Assembly: GCA_051747385.1 (NCBI GenBank) | Contig: JBNJGB010000060.1 | Location: 1-21,377 of the forward strand | Direction of reading: 5' to 3' | Source: JBNJGB01 sp051747385 | Lineage (GTDB): Bacteria; Myxococcota_A; UBA9042; PHBI01; JACKFB01 | DNA: 21,377 nucleotides | Shown: positions 1 through 8,359 of the stretch, in pieces | Layout: each line of letters begins with the position of its first letter | Numbering within the stretch: position 1 is the first letter of the stretch | The notes under the pieces: model-generated | Seen by the model: the letters and a program-made list of their open reading frames with translations, nothing else | Databases searched by the model: none | Told to the model about the DNA's origin: nothing | Position numbers and translations under genes: made by a program

Positions 1-1
1 C

Positions 2-214
2 AACCTGGGCGTGTCCGCCGAAGGCATCGGACCCGCTCTGCAGGAGGCGCTCCTCGATTTCGTCGATCTCCACAGCGGTGGCGGACCGGGCCCGATTCCC
101 CACGTCCCCGGGCCCGATCCGGTTCCTGACCGATCCCCTCTCGCCGTGCCTCCGAGCCGGTGGGATCCAGGTGCGCCCGTCCCGTTCGTCGACGACCTCG
201 AGGACCAGGGATAG
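2..214 (+). CDS. C-terminal part of an unidentified protein (cut by left edge)
   Basis: The window opens inside a reading frame that runs 70 codons to a TAG at 212-214. The first visible stretch (NLGVSAEGIGPALQEALLDF) looks like an ordinary folded helical C-terminus. It is followed by a Gly/Pro-rich, low-complexity tail ending in the acidic sequence DDLEDQG. The stop lies 43 bp from the stop of the convergent beta-barrel gene, a normal convergent gene-end arrangement. I do not recognise the family, and too little is visible to assign a function. The alternative is that this is a chance open frame in GC-rich DNA; the protein-like start and sensible stop position favour a real gene end. Confidence 0.5.
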   Translation, partial: NLGVSAEGIGPALQEALLDFVDLHSGGGPGPIPHVPGPDPVPDRSPLAVPPSRWDPGAPVPFVDDLEDQG

Positions 215-257
215 CCCACGACGACGCCTCACTCGCCGTGGACGGCAAGAGCGGACC

Positions 258-1055
258 CTACAGGAAGAACCGGTAGGTCAGCGCGACGTTGAGCGAGCCG
301 GCGTTGGTGTCGCGCAGGACGTAGTTGTCGATGCTCGCCCAGCCGAACTGGACCTCCAGGCCCAGGGCGCCGAAGTCGCCGAAGTGGAGCTCGCCGCCCA
401 GGGCCCCGTAGGCGCCGCCCCAGCTCGTGGAGGTCTCGCGGTTCTCCCCGAACGGCTCGCCGCCGGCCTCGCCCTCGACGACCGACTCCATGAAGTAGGC
501 GCGCCACCCGGCCGCCACGTAGGGTCGGAACATGGGGATGTCGAGGGGAACCCGATAGAGGAGACCCAGGCTCCAGATGAGCTGGCGCTGGTGGACCTCG
601 TAGCTCATCTCCCCCGGCAGGCGCGGATCCGAGTCCGCCGTCCCCTCCGTGGTCGGGCCCGCGTAGGCGACAGACGTGAACACGCCCAGGCTCCGCTCCA
701 GGAACGGCAGGTTGTAGCCCAGCTCGAGCTCCCCGACGAAGGTCGAGTCGAACTCGCTGGTGACCTGACCGAAGCCCCCGCCGAGCTTCACGCCGAAGAC
801 GAGGCCCGTGCCGAGGAGGCCGCCGTCCTCGTATCCGAACTCGCTGCCGCCCTCGTCCTCGGCTGCCGTGGCCTCGACGGACGGTGTCGGTTCGGGCTCG
901 CTCCGGGCCGGCTCCCCCGGCGGGGGCGCGGGTTCGGTCGCTGGCTGCGGCTCGGCGGCCGGCGGTGGATCGGTGGCGGGCTCGGCGGCGAGCGCCGCGG
1001 CGTGGGACAGGCCCAGCAGGCCCACCAAGGCGAAGAGGGTCGTGAGACGTCGCAT
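258..1055 (-). CDS. Outer-membrane beta-barrel protein with proline-rich N-terminal linker
   Basis: Encodes 265 aa. Residues 1-23 form a Sec signal peptide (MRRLTTLF..., hydrophobic core, likely cleavage after AALA). Residues about 24-70 are a Pro/Ala/Glu-rich linker. From about residue 75 there are alternating amphipathic beta strands with Gly/aromatic spacing (GVKLGGGFGQV, ELELGYNLPF, WSLGLLYRVPL, YVAAGWRAYF, GLEVQFGWASI), ending in YRFFL, as expected of a small 8-10-strand outer-membrane barrel. The ATG at 1055 is preceded by a GGGAG ribosome site about 8 nt upstream. An in-frame ATG at 1085 overlaps the upstream stop as ATGA and would only lengthen the signal-peptide n-region. It lies just downstream of the large lipoprotein gene on the same strand and is probably co-transcribed with it. 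No ligand or transport role can be read from the sequence. Confidence 0.8.
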   Translation of the reverse strand: MRRLTTLFALVGLLGLSHAAALAAEPATDPPPAAEPQPATEPAPPPGEPARSEPEPTPSVEATAAEDEGGSEFGYEDGGLLGTGLVFGVKLGGGFGQVTSEFDSTFVGELELGYNLPFLERSLGVFTSVAYAGPTTEGTADSDPRLPGEMSYEVHQRQLIWSLGLLYRVPLDIPMFRPYVAAGWRAYFMESVVEGEAGGEPFGENRETSTSWGGAYGALGGELHFGDFGALGLEVQFGWASIDNYVLRDTNAGSLNVALTYRFFL

Positions 1056-1081
1056 GATGTCGCTCCCGGTGACGCGTCGGA

Positions 1082-4000
1082 TCATTGGATGGTCTGCTCC
1101 ACGGCGGCCACCGGGGCCGAGCCGTCCCAGCCGCCGACGATGAAGAAGAAGGCGCTCTCCTTGGCGGAGCCCATGTGGATGAGGGCTTGCAGCAGCGCGC
1201 CATCGCCCAGGGCGTCCCACGTGCCGAGGGTCCCGTCGGGCTGCACGACCTCGCTCGAGGTGTCGTTTCCGTTCGACGCGGAGCCGTTGGACCCACCGAG
1301 GATGAACAGCCAGCCGTTGGCCGCCAGGTCGGTGCCGCCGGCGCGGGGCGGCGTCGGCCCGGAGACGTCGCCGAGCGCCACGATGTCGCCGCCGGGCTCC
1401 ACGACGCCCACCTCGAAGTCGGTCGACAGGCTGGTGTCCGTCCGCCCCTGGCTGAAGTAGACCAGCGGCGCGGCGGGGCCCACGATGTTCGTGTCCGCGG
1501 AGGTCACCACGAAGCCTCCGAGCTCCGCCCGCGCGGACGCGAGGCTGGCGGTCAGGGGCTGCCAGGCGCCGAGGGTCTGGGTCCCGTCGGCGCCGATGCT
1601 GATGGTCGCGAACTCGCCGGTGGCCACGGCGGCTCCGTCGGCGTCGCGACCGCCCGCGGCGTACAGCCAGACCTCCGCCGGGTCGGCCGGGTTGGTCACC
1701 GCCACGGACGCGTGGGCGCTCCGCGGGGTGCCCATGGAGGCGACCTCGTGCCAGACGCCCAGCGAGCCCTGGGGCAGGGGCGTCTCGGTGTCGTCGGCGG
1801 CCAGGCCCCCGTCCACCAGGGTGGTCGCGTCCTGGCCGTCGGTGGTGCCGACGAGCTGCAGGTTCGTGGCCGTGTCGTCGGCCACGGGCGTCCGGTAGAC
1901 GCGATAGCCGCTGGCGCCGGGGACGCTCTCCCAGTCCAGCGTCAGGACGATCCCCTCGGGGATGTCCGGGAGCTGCACGGTGAGAACCTCGCCGGGGAGG
2001 GTCTCACCGCCCGGGTTGTAGGGATCGTCGTCCGGGAACACCGCCGCGACGCGGTAATACCAGATGCCCGAACCGAGCTCGACGGTGCCGTCTCCCAGCT
2101 CCGCGTCCAGGTCGAGCACCTCGGGCGCGTCCTGGGGCCGGAGCACCCGGGCACGCAGGACGCTCGCCACCGACGAGATCCCGTCGTGGCCGCCCGTGAG
2201 GTAGAGGAACTCGCCGACGCGCACCAGCTCGCCGAAGGTCCGCGGGGCCGGGGTCGGCGCTCCGCCGCTCATCACCGCGGAGAGGTCGTTGCGCTGATGG
2301 ACCCAGTCCCCCATGCCGCCGAAGACGCCGATGGGGCTGGACTCGATGGTCGCCTTGGCGCCCTCCTCGGCGCCGTCGTCCCCGCCCACGGCGTACAGGA
2401 AGCGGCTCCGGTCCGTGGGCCGCCCGGTGGCGACCGCCGGTGCGCGACGGGGCTCCTGGAGCGAGGGCCCGAAGGCCCAGGGGTTGAGGTTCTGCGCGGG
2501 CTCCTTCACCGACAGCGCCGAGAACCGATAGGACGAGCCGTCCGGGTTGGTCACGACGACGACGCACACCGTGCCGTCGGAGACGCCCGTGGTGTCGACG
2601 GTCACGTCGAGCTCGGTCGGGCTGGCGGCGTCCACCGTCACGGCGCCGTTGCTCGCCGCGGGCTGGCCGGTTTCGAAGTCGCGACAGTCCAGGGTCACGC
2701 CCATCTCGGCGGGGTCCGTCCCGAAGTTCTGCCCCACGACCGTGACCTCCTGGCCGGTCGTGTTGGAGTCCACCGACGCCGGCGCCACGGCGGTGACGAA
2801 GGGAGGCTCCACCTCGGTGACCGTCAGCCCCTCGGACAACACCCCGACCTCGCCGGTCGGGTTCACGGCGATGACGTCGTACACGCCGGGGGTGAGGCCA
2901 CCGGGGACGATGCCGTTGAGCGTGCCGGGATCCTCCAGGACCACGGCGTCCACCGCGGTCGCCGTGGCGTCCGGGTCCGTCGACGGGTTCAGGTACACGC
3001 GCGGCACCGGCACGAAGTCGACAAGGCCCGCGCCGGGCGGCGAGTCGGCGAAGACCGTCACCGCCGTGTCCAGCGTCGGCGAGGCGAACGCCGGGTCGAT
3101 ACCCGCCAGGTCGAGGGTCAGCGAGTCGGTCACCGCGAGGGTGCCGTGGAGGCTCGAGACACAGTCGTGGATGCTCGTGACGCTCACCTCGTAGGATCCG
3201 GCATCGAGCTCCGCGGGCACCTCCGCCAGGATGCGGTTGGGCTGCTCCGGGTCCGGGTTGGCGAACGACTCCAGCGGGATGGCGTCGCCCGAGTCGTCGA
3301 TGAGCGCCACCTCGGCCGCCGCCTGGTCCAGGCCGGTCGAGTGGACGGTCACCTCGGTGGTGATGCCGTTGTAGACGACCGGCGGGTCGACGAAGAACAC
3401 CAGCGGCGTCGGGTGGACGATGAGGCCCGCGGTCAGCGAGCTCTCGCAGTCGGCGCCGTTGGACACCGTGATGTCGTAGGTGTCGGCGGGCAGCCCGTCG
3501 GCGAAGGTCAGGTCGATCTGCGTCTCCGACACGACGGTCACGCTGGTCGGAGGCTGCTCGCCGGTCTCGGCGCCGGTCAGCGCCACCGTGGCGTTGCTGG
3601 CGAAGTCGGTGCCGATGAGCGTCAACTCGTCGCTCGGGACGTCGCTGCAGAGCTCGGACGGCTGGACCTCGGTCACGGTCGGCGGAGGCGAGATCTGGAA
3701 GAGGTCGGTGGCGAGCGTACCGCAGCCGCTGGGCGCCGGGTTCGTGACGCCGATGGGGATCGCGCCAGCCGCCATCCCGGTGAAGTCGTACGTGGCGGTG
3801 ATGGTGCTGCAGCTCTCCACCGACATCCCGTCGACGTCCAGCGTGGTGCAGTCGCCGACGTCGTCCGGCACGACGACGTCGCCGCCGATGGTCAGCTCGA
3901 AGTCGGCGCCGTCGACCGTCAGGAACCCGGCGCCCCTGATGGTCAGTTTCTCCGCGCCGGCGGATCCGGCGCACACCCCGATGGGATCGACGTTCGTGAT

Positions 4001-5992
4001 GGCCACCGCTGGCGGCACGGTCAGCGCCGTGGTGTCGGAGATCGAGCACCCGGCCGGCTGCGGATTGTCCACGACGATCTCGGTGTCCCCCTCGCTCAGG
4101 GTGCCCTGGGCGACCGTCACGTCGAGCGTGTCGCACTGCTGGACCGCGAGGCCGTTCACCGTGACCGGCTGGCAGCCCCCGACCGCGTCGACGGTCACCG
4201 GGGAGCCGTCCATGGTCACGGTCGGCAGCGTCCCGTCGACGTCGAGGAAGCCCGAGCCCTCGATGGTGACGGCGCGCGCTGCGTCGTCGGTACACACCAG
4301 GGCCGGGGTGGCGCCGGCGATCTCGGGACCCTCGATGATCGACACCAGGCCGCTCTCGGTGTCCGAGCAGCCGGCGGGCATGGGGTTGGTGACCGTGACG
4401 TCCGGCTGGCCGAGGTCCAGGCTGTCCTGGGCGATGGTCACCAGGAGCTCGTCACAGCGCTGGACCGTCTTTCCGCCCACGTCGAGCGTCGTGCACTCCT
4501 GCGCGGTCACGCTCGTGGGGGCCACGCCCGGAGCGGCCTGGAAGCTCACCTCCGGCGTGGTCCCGTCGATGGTGAGGAAGTCGGTGCCGGCGATGGTCAG
4601 CTCGCGGTCGCCGTCCTCGATGCAGACGAGCGGCGGGACGACCTCGACCACGTCGGGCGGCGGGGCGATGGTCAGGAGCGTCGGGCGGTCGTCGGTGGTG
4701 TCGACGCAGCCGGCCGGCGCGGGGTTGGTGATCTCGATGGCCGGCTGATACGGCTCGGCGTCGGCCTCCAGCGAGGTCGGGACCTCGACGGTGAGCCGGG
4801 TGCAGCGCCGGACCGCCAGCCCCTGGGCGGGCAGATCCTCGCAGCCGTCGATGGACAGGCTGGTCGCGGTCGTCCCGTCGAGCGTCACGGTCGGCAGGTC
4901 GCCGTCGATCTCGAGGAAGTCCGTCCCGTGCAGCACCACCTCCCGGGCGCCCTCGGCGAGACAGACGACGGTCCCGTCCCCGCCGGCCACGCCGCCCTGG
5001 TCCTCGTCGACCTCGGCGACGGCCTCGATGCTCGGCGGCGGGACCACGCGCAGGTTGATCTCGTCCCGGCTCCCGCACGCCGCGGTCTCCGGGTTGTTCA
5101 CCCGGACCGACGGGTAGCCGACGTCGACGCTGTCGGTCGGCAGCGTGATGGTCCCCTCCGAGCAGTACCGGAGGGTGTCGTAGCCCTCGTGGGGGATGTC
5201 CGTGCAGCCGCCGAAGGTCCCGTCGTCGACGGCGAAGGGCGCGTCCACGCCCTCGACGGAGACGTCGGCCTCGGCGTCGTCGATGGTCAGGAAGCGGGTC
5301 CCCGTGAGGGCCACCTCGCGCTCGCCCTGGGCGAGGCAGACGACGGGCGGGGTGAGCTCGCTCAGGGTGGGCTCGCCGATGACGGCCAGCGATCCCAGCG
5401 ACTGCGCCTCGTTGTCGTTGGCGTTGGTCACGGTGACGTCGTAGACGCCCTCCTCCATCCGCCCGCTCACCACGTCCTCGGCCGACCTGGCGCACACGCC
5501 CGCCTCGGGATGGCAGACGAACCCGTCACCACAGTCCGCGTCGGCCTCGCACGGCGGCACCACGTCCAGGGTCATCCCGGACTGGCTCTGCCAGCTCAGC
5601 AGCGAGGCGTTCTCGGGCACGTCCGGGTCGCCGTTGTAGACGACCTCCGGCGGCTCGGCGTTCGCGGTCCCGTCCAGCTCCAGGCCGCGGGTGAGGCTGA
5701 CCGTCGGCAGCGCCGTGCGCGGATCGTCGGGCACGTCGATCGGCACCGGCGAGAAACCCTCGCCGTGGAGCGCCACCGACGAGACGTGCTGGTCCCGGCA
5801 GATGATGCCCGGGTCCACGGGTGCCGGATCCGCCTCCACGGAGGGGGCCTCGATGCCCGGCTGCGGACCTTCGAGCTCCTCGCTGCAGCCGCCGACCATC
5901 CACGCGGACAGCCCAAGCGCCAGCCACATCATCCCCTTCGCGCTCCGCACACAGCGATGCGGCAGCGCACCACGACACGGTGACCCGCTCAT
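1082..5992 (-). CDS. Large IPT/TIG-repeat and kelch-repeat surface lipoprotein
   Basis: Encodes 1636 aa. The ATG at 5992 has a GGGGGTAACGAG ribosome site. An internal ATG at 5932 (MMWLALGL) would give a shorter signal peptide. The lipobox is VGG-C36 followed by Ser, so export to the outer membrane is expected. Order of parts: a short IPT-like segment with C65; a four-cysteine C-x5-C-x5-C-x6-C knot at C148-C167 of the 'DADC' kind common in Myxococcota surface proteins; five tandem four-cysteine IPT/TIG-like modules (about 215-760); further IPT-type modules with few cysteines (about 770-1160); then a kelch/galactose-oxidase-like region (about 1170-1636) with repeated GG-turn blades (LYAVGG, LYLTGG, LYAAGG, LFILGG, FFIVGG), interrupted by a fibronectin-type-III-like insert (SGIWYYRVAAVFP, GASGYRVYRT). 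The architecture suggests extracellular binding or structural display; the ligand is unknown. The stop lies 26 bp before the barrel-protein start. Confidence 0.85.
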   Translation of the reverse strand: MSGSPCRGALPHRCVRSAKGMMWLALGLSAWMVGGCSEELEGPQPGIEAPSVEADPAPVDPGIICRDQHVSSVALHGEGFSPVPIDVPDDPRTALPTVSLTRGLELDGTANAEPPEVVYNGDPDVPENASLLSWQSQSGMTLDVVPPCEADADCGDGFVCHPEAGVCARSAEDVVSGRMEEGVYDVTVTNANDNEAQSLGSLAVIGEPTLSELTPPVVCLAQGEREVALTGTRFLTIDDAEADVSVEGVDAPFAVDDGTFGGCTDIPHEGYDTLRYCSEGTITLPTDSVDVGYPSVRVNNPETAACGSRDEINLRVVPPPSIEAVAEVDEDQGGVAGGDGTVVCLAEGAREVVLHGTDFLEIDGDLPTVTLDGTTATSLSIDGCEDLPAQGLAVRRCTRLTVEVPTSLEADAEPYQPAIEITNPAPAGCVDTTDDRPTLLTIAPPPDVVEVVPPLVCIEDGDRELTIAGTDFLTIDGTTPEVSFQAAPGVAPTSVTAQECTTLDVGGKTVQRCDELLVTIAQDSLDLGQPDVTVTNPMPAGCSDTESGLVSIIEGPEIAGATPALVCTDDAARAVTIEGSGFLDVDGTLPTVTMDGSPVTVDAVGGCQPVTVNGLAVQQCDTLDVTVAQGTLSEGDTEIVVDNPQPAGCSISDTTALTVPPAVAITNVDPIGVCAGSAGAEKLTIRGAGFLTVDGADFELTIGGDVVVPDDVGDCTTLDVDGMSVESCSTITATYDFTGMAAGAIPIGVTNPAPSGCGTLATDLFQISPPPTVTEVQPSELCSDVPSDELTLIGTDFASNATVALTGAETGEQPPTSVTVVSETQIDLTFADGLPADTYDITVSNGADCESSLTAGLIVHPTPLVFFVDPPVVYNGITTEVTVHSTGLDQAAAEVALIDDSGDAIPLESFANPDPEQPNRILAEVPAELDAGSYEVSVTSIHDCVSSLHGTLAVTDSLTLDLAGIDPAFASPTLDTAVTVFADSPPGAGLVDFVPVPRVYLNPSTDPDATATAVDAVVLEDPGTLNGIVPGGLTPGVYDVIAVNPTGEVGVLSEGLTVTEVEPPFVTAVAPASVDSNTTGQEVTVVGQNFGTDPAEMGVTLDCRDFETGQPAASNGAVTVDAASPTELDVTVDTTGVSDGTVCVVVVTNPDGSSYRFSALSVKEPAQNLNPWAFGPSLQEPRRAPAVATGRPTDRSRFLYAVGGDDGAEEGAKATIESSPIGVFGGMGDWVHQRNDLSAVMSGGAPTPAPRTFGELVRVGEFLYLTGGHDGISSVASVLRARVLRPQDAPEVLDLDAELGDGTVELGSGIWYYRVAAVFPDDDPYNPGGETLPGEVLTVQLPDIPEGIVLTLDWESVPGASGYRVYRTPVADDTATNLQLVGTTDGQDATTLVDGGLAADDTETPLPQGSLGVWHEVASMGTPRSAHASVAVTNPADPAEVWLYAAGGRDADGAAVATGEFATISIGADGTQTLGAWQPLTASLASARAELGGFVVTSADTNIVGPAAPLVYFSQGRTDTSLSTDFEVGVVEPGGDIVALGDVSGPTPPRAGGTDLAANGWLFILGGSNGSASNGNDTSSEVVQPDGTLGTWDALGDGALLQALIHMGSAKESAFFFIVGGWDGSAPVAAVEQTIQ
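3713..5350 (-). repeat. Five tandem four-cysteine IPT/TIG-like protein modules (coding repeat)
   Basis: Inside the lipoprotein, five consecutive modules share the skeleton VC...(R)xVxLxGTxFLxIDGxxPxVT...C-x12-C...NPxPAGC. Cysteines are at 219/263/277/306, 344/384/397/429, 457/500/513/542, 567/607/620/649 and 674/715/728/757. Spacing is nearly invariant: C1-C2 40-44, C2-C3 13-14, C3-C4 29-32, module period 107-125 residues. A sixth, degenerate start (LCSDVPSDELTLIGTDF, C782) follows. Even cysteine numbers per module imply two disulfides each in an exported protein. Confidence 0.85.
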
Positions 5993-6239
5993 CTCGTTAC
6001 CCCCGACATTGGATGCATGGGACCGGCGCCGCCGACGCCAGCCCGAGCGTGCACGGCTCTGCAAAAGAGCCCACACGGGGCGCGGTATGGAATGGAGCCG
6101 CGCCGCTCCAGACATGCTTCCTGGCGAGAGTCCAGAAGTCAAACGCACCTGTCTGTAACCGACTCGGTCACGTATGCCTCGCCCACGCTGAGGGGCCTCG
6201 TGCCGCGACCTCCGAGGTCCGCGTCGACGGCGGCCGCCG

Positions 6240-6821
6240 CTACCGGTACCGGCGGAGCGAGCGGAGCATCCCGGACGCCGATCGGAGCCAGGAGCCGAGG
6301 GCGTCCAGGGTCCGCGGCACGCGGAGCCGCACCAGGATCCTGAGGAAGGCCTGGGCGGTCTCGGTGAGGCCGAGGAGGACCCGCATCCGGGTGAGATCCC
6401 AGTCGAGAGGCTCACCAAGATCGCGGGTGATCTCGGCCTCCTCGATGGCCGCCTCCAAGGCGACCCGAGCGGACTCGATGAGCATCCACTCCCGGGAGCG
6501 CAGCACGTCGGCGATGACGGGCCACACGTCGAGGGTCGCCTGCCAGGGCGCGTTCCTGCGGGGGCCGACCGGCCGGACCAGCCCGTAGTCGGAGAGTTCA
6601 GACATCGCTGAACTCATGAGCGCCCGGGACACGCCCAGGGTCCGGGCGACCTCCGCCTGGGACATGGGGCGCCCCCGGAGGGCGAGGAGGGTCCACACCC
6701 GCCCGTGGATCGCCTTGAAGCCCCACCAGGCGATGAAGTCCCCGACCGCGTCGCAGACCTGGAGCACGCGCTGGGTCAGTCGATCGGGCGGTCCGCCCGG
6801 GTTGTCCTCGGTCGACGACAT
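6240..6821 (-). CDS. GbsR/MarR-family transcriptional regulator
   Basis: Encodes 193 aa from ATG 6821. Residues about 15-40 hold the characteristic GDFIAWWGFKAIHGRVWTLL segment. A winged helix-turn-helix follows (PMSQAEVARTLGVSRALMSSAMSELSDYGLVRPV), then the helical region found in GbsR-type proteins (DVWPVIADVLRSREWMLIE, about 95-115) and a C-terminal helical dimerisation part. Length fits the family. A GTG at 6893 would add 24 residues but lies inside the 20-bp dyad and gives an unconserved-looking extension, so ATG 6821 is preferred, although no strong ribosome site precedes it. It is divergent from menF, with 128 bp between the start codons. By analogy with MarR-type regulators beside divergent operons it may control itself and the menaquinone operon; the effector is unknown. 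Confidence 0.88.
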   Translation of the reverse strand: MSSTEDNPGGPPDRLTQRVLQVCDAVGDFIAWWGFKAIHGRVWTLLALRGRPMSQAEVARTLGVSRALMSSAMSELSDYGLVRPVGPRRNAPWQATLDVWPVIADVLRSREWMLIESARVALEAAIEEAEITRDLGEPLDWDLTRMRVLLGLTETAQAFLRILVRLRVPRTLDALGSWLRSASGMLRSLRRYR

Positions 6822-6886
6822 CGCCGGGCATTGTGGCTCGGGAGGCGGCTGGTGGAAAGGGACTTCCCGGCGGACGCGGAACCATA

Positions 6887-6906
6887 TGTTCACGCTAGCT
6901 TGAACA
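6887..6906. promoter_or_regulatory. Inverted-repeat operator candidate (TGTTCA-N8-TGAACA)
   Basis: A 20-bp dyad with arms TGTTCA (6887-6892) and TGAACA (6901-6906). The spacer is itself centred on GCTAGC, so 18 of 20 positions are symmetric. It lies between the divergent regulator (start 6821) and menF (start 6950) and overlaps the proposed menF -35 element. Position, size and symmetry suit a dimeric winged-helix repressor. Confidence 0.6.
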
Positions 6907-6928
6907 GACGGCCACGCGCTGCTAGAGA
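6900..6928 (+). promoter_or_regulatory. Putative sigma70-like promoter of the menaquinone operon
   Basis: TTGAAC (6900-6905), a 17-bp spacer and TAGAGA (6923-6928). The -35 matches TTGACA at four of six positions and the -10 matches TATAAT at three of six. It would give a short leader before the menF ribosome site (AGGGAAGGA, 6938-6946). The overlap with the dyad suggests repression by occlusion. The match is modest and no transcript data are available. Confidence 0.35.
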
Positions 6929-6949
6929 CGCCCTCATAGGGAAGGACTC

Positions 6950-8359
6950 ATGTCGCTCGGCTCCGCTTCCATCGACTCCGAACACCTCGCCCCGGGCGCG
7001 CGCCTCGTCCGGATCGAGGTGCCGCTGCCCCACGCGGACCCCTGGACCTGGGCGGGGCTCGCCGAGGCTTCGGGCGAGCCCCTCGCGGCCTGGTCGGACG
7101 AGGACGGAGACGTGTGCTTCCTGGCCCTCGGGGAGGCCGCGAGCGTGGACCTCCCCGCCGGACCCGGCCGCTTCGAGGCGGCCCGCTCCTGGTGTTCACG
7201 ACTGTCGGAACAGATCGCCACCATCCGCCGGGCCCCCGGTCGCGCCGCCGGGGCGCGCCCTCCGCTCGCGCTGGGCGGCGTCGGGTTCTCGGACGCCGCC
7301 GCCGACCCCTCGGGGCCCTGGAGGTCCTGGGGCGCGGGACGCCTCGTGGTGCCGCGCCTCCTGGTCCACCGGAGCGGCGGACGCACGGTGGCCGTGCTCA
7401 CGGAGTCCGTCGGGCCGGGCAGCGACCCCGAGGCGGCGTTCCGCCCCTCCCTCGCACGGCTCGACCGGACGGCCGGGGACGAGACACCGCCGGGTGCGAT
7501 CCGGCCCGTCGAGACGACCGCGAGGACGGCTCGCGACGAATGGATGGACGGAGTGCGTGCGGCCCTGGACCGCCTCGACACCGGCGACGATCCGGGCCTC
7601 CGCAAGGTGGTCCTCGCCCGGGCGGCCCGCTTCGCCGCGCCGGACGGCAGGCGCATGGACCCGGTCGCCACGGCGCGTGCCCTCCGCGAACGGCACCGGG
7701 CCTGCACCACCTTCGCCTTCCGGGCCGCGGACGGTAGCGCCTTCGTGGGGGCCACGCCCGAGGTCCTCATCCGACTCCGGGGGCGGCGGGCGGCCACGGC
7801 GGCCCTCGCCGGCACCACCTCCCGCGGCGCCTCGCCGGAGGACGACCGCGCCCTCGCCGACGCCCTCCGGCGACACGGCAAGGACCGGCGCGAGCACGGC
7901 TTCGTCGTCGAGGCCATCCGGGACGCCCTCGCGCCCCTCGCGAGGGATCTCGAGGTCGCCCCCGACCCTCGCGTGCGCCCCCTGGCCGACGTCCAGCACC
8001 TGGAGACGCCCGTCGTCGCCACCCTGGACCGGGCGTGCTCCATCTGGGATCTCCTGGCGCGCCTGCACCCGACGCCCGCCGTGGGCGGCCTCCCGCGCGG
8101 CGAGGCCCTCGCGTGGATCCGGGCCCACGAGGCCCTGGAGCGCGGCTGGTACGCGGCGCCCGTGGGCTGGGTGGACGAGGGCGGCGACGGGGCCTTCCAC
8201 GTGGCGCTCCGCTCGGCGCTGCTCCGCGGCCCGGACGCCTGGGCCTTCGCGGGCGCCGGCCTGGTGCCGGGCTCCGACCCGGAGGCGGAGTGGACCGAGA
8301 CCGACCACAAGCTCCGGGCCATCCGGAGCGCCCTCGCCGTGCGGCCGGAGGCGACATGA
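6950..8359 (+). CDS. menF: Isochorismate synthase MenF
   Basis: Encodes 469 aa and converts chorismate to isochorismate, the first step of menaquinone synthesis. The N-terminal half is variable. The C-terminal chorismate-binding domain carries the family motifs: KVVLAR with the general-base lysine K219, FVGATPEVLI, ALAGTTSRG, a Lys/Arg-rich ...EHGFVVEAIRD segment, LHPTPAVGG, YAAPVGW, and AGAGLVPGSDPEAEW..ET ending in HKLRAI. The start ATG has an AGGGAAGGA ribosome site. Its stop overlaps the menD start as ATGA (8356-8359), implying translational coupling. An anthranilate or salicylate synthase is less likely, given the menD-menA-menC neighbours. Confidence 0.95.
   Translation: MSLGSASIDSEHLAPGARLVRIEVPLPHADPWTWAGLAEASGEPLAAWSDEDGDVCFLALGEAASVDLPAGPGRFEAARSWCSRLSEQIATIRRAPGRAAGARPPLALGGVGFSDAAADPSGPWRSWGAGRLVVPRLLVHRSGGRTVAVLTESVGPGSDPEAAFRPSLARLDRTAGDETPPGAIRPVETTARTARDEWMDGVRAALDRLDTGDDPGLRKVVLARAARFAAPDGRRMDPVATARALRERHRACTTFAFRAADGSAFVGATPEVLIRLRGRRAATAALAGTTSRGASPEDDRALADALRRHGKDRREHGFVVEAIRDALAPLARDLEVAPDPRVRPLADVQHLETPVVATLDRACSIWDLLARLHPTPAVGGLPRGEALAWIRAHEALERGWYAAPVGWVDEGGDGAFHVALRSALLRGPDAWAFAGAGLVPGSDPEAEWTETDHKLRAIRSALAVRPEAT

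Noticed and set aside
1085..5983. 1632-codon plus-strand open frame across the lipoprotein gene
   Set aside because: It is the in-register antisense of the lipoprotein gene in GC-rich DNA. The sequence is Arg/Gly/Asp/Val-rich with no domains.
6114..6142. Minus-strand TTGACT as -35 of a lipoprotein-gene promoter
   Set aside because: No acceptable -10 element was found at 16-18 bp spacing; the promoter of this gene remains unplaced.
6822..6893. Upstream GTG start (6893) for the GbsR/MarR regulator
   Set aside because: The added 24 residues look unlike the family, and the start would lie inside the dyad.
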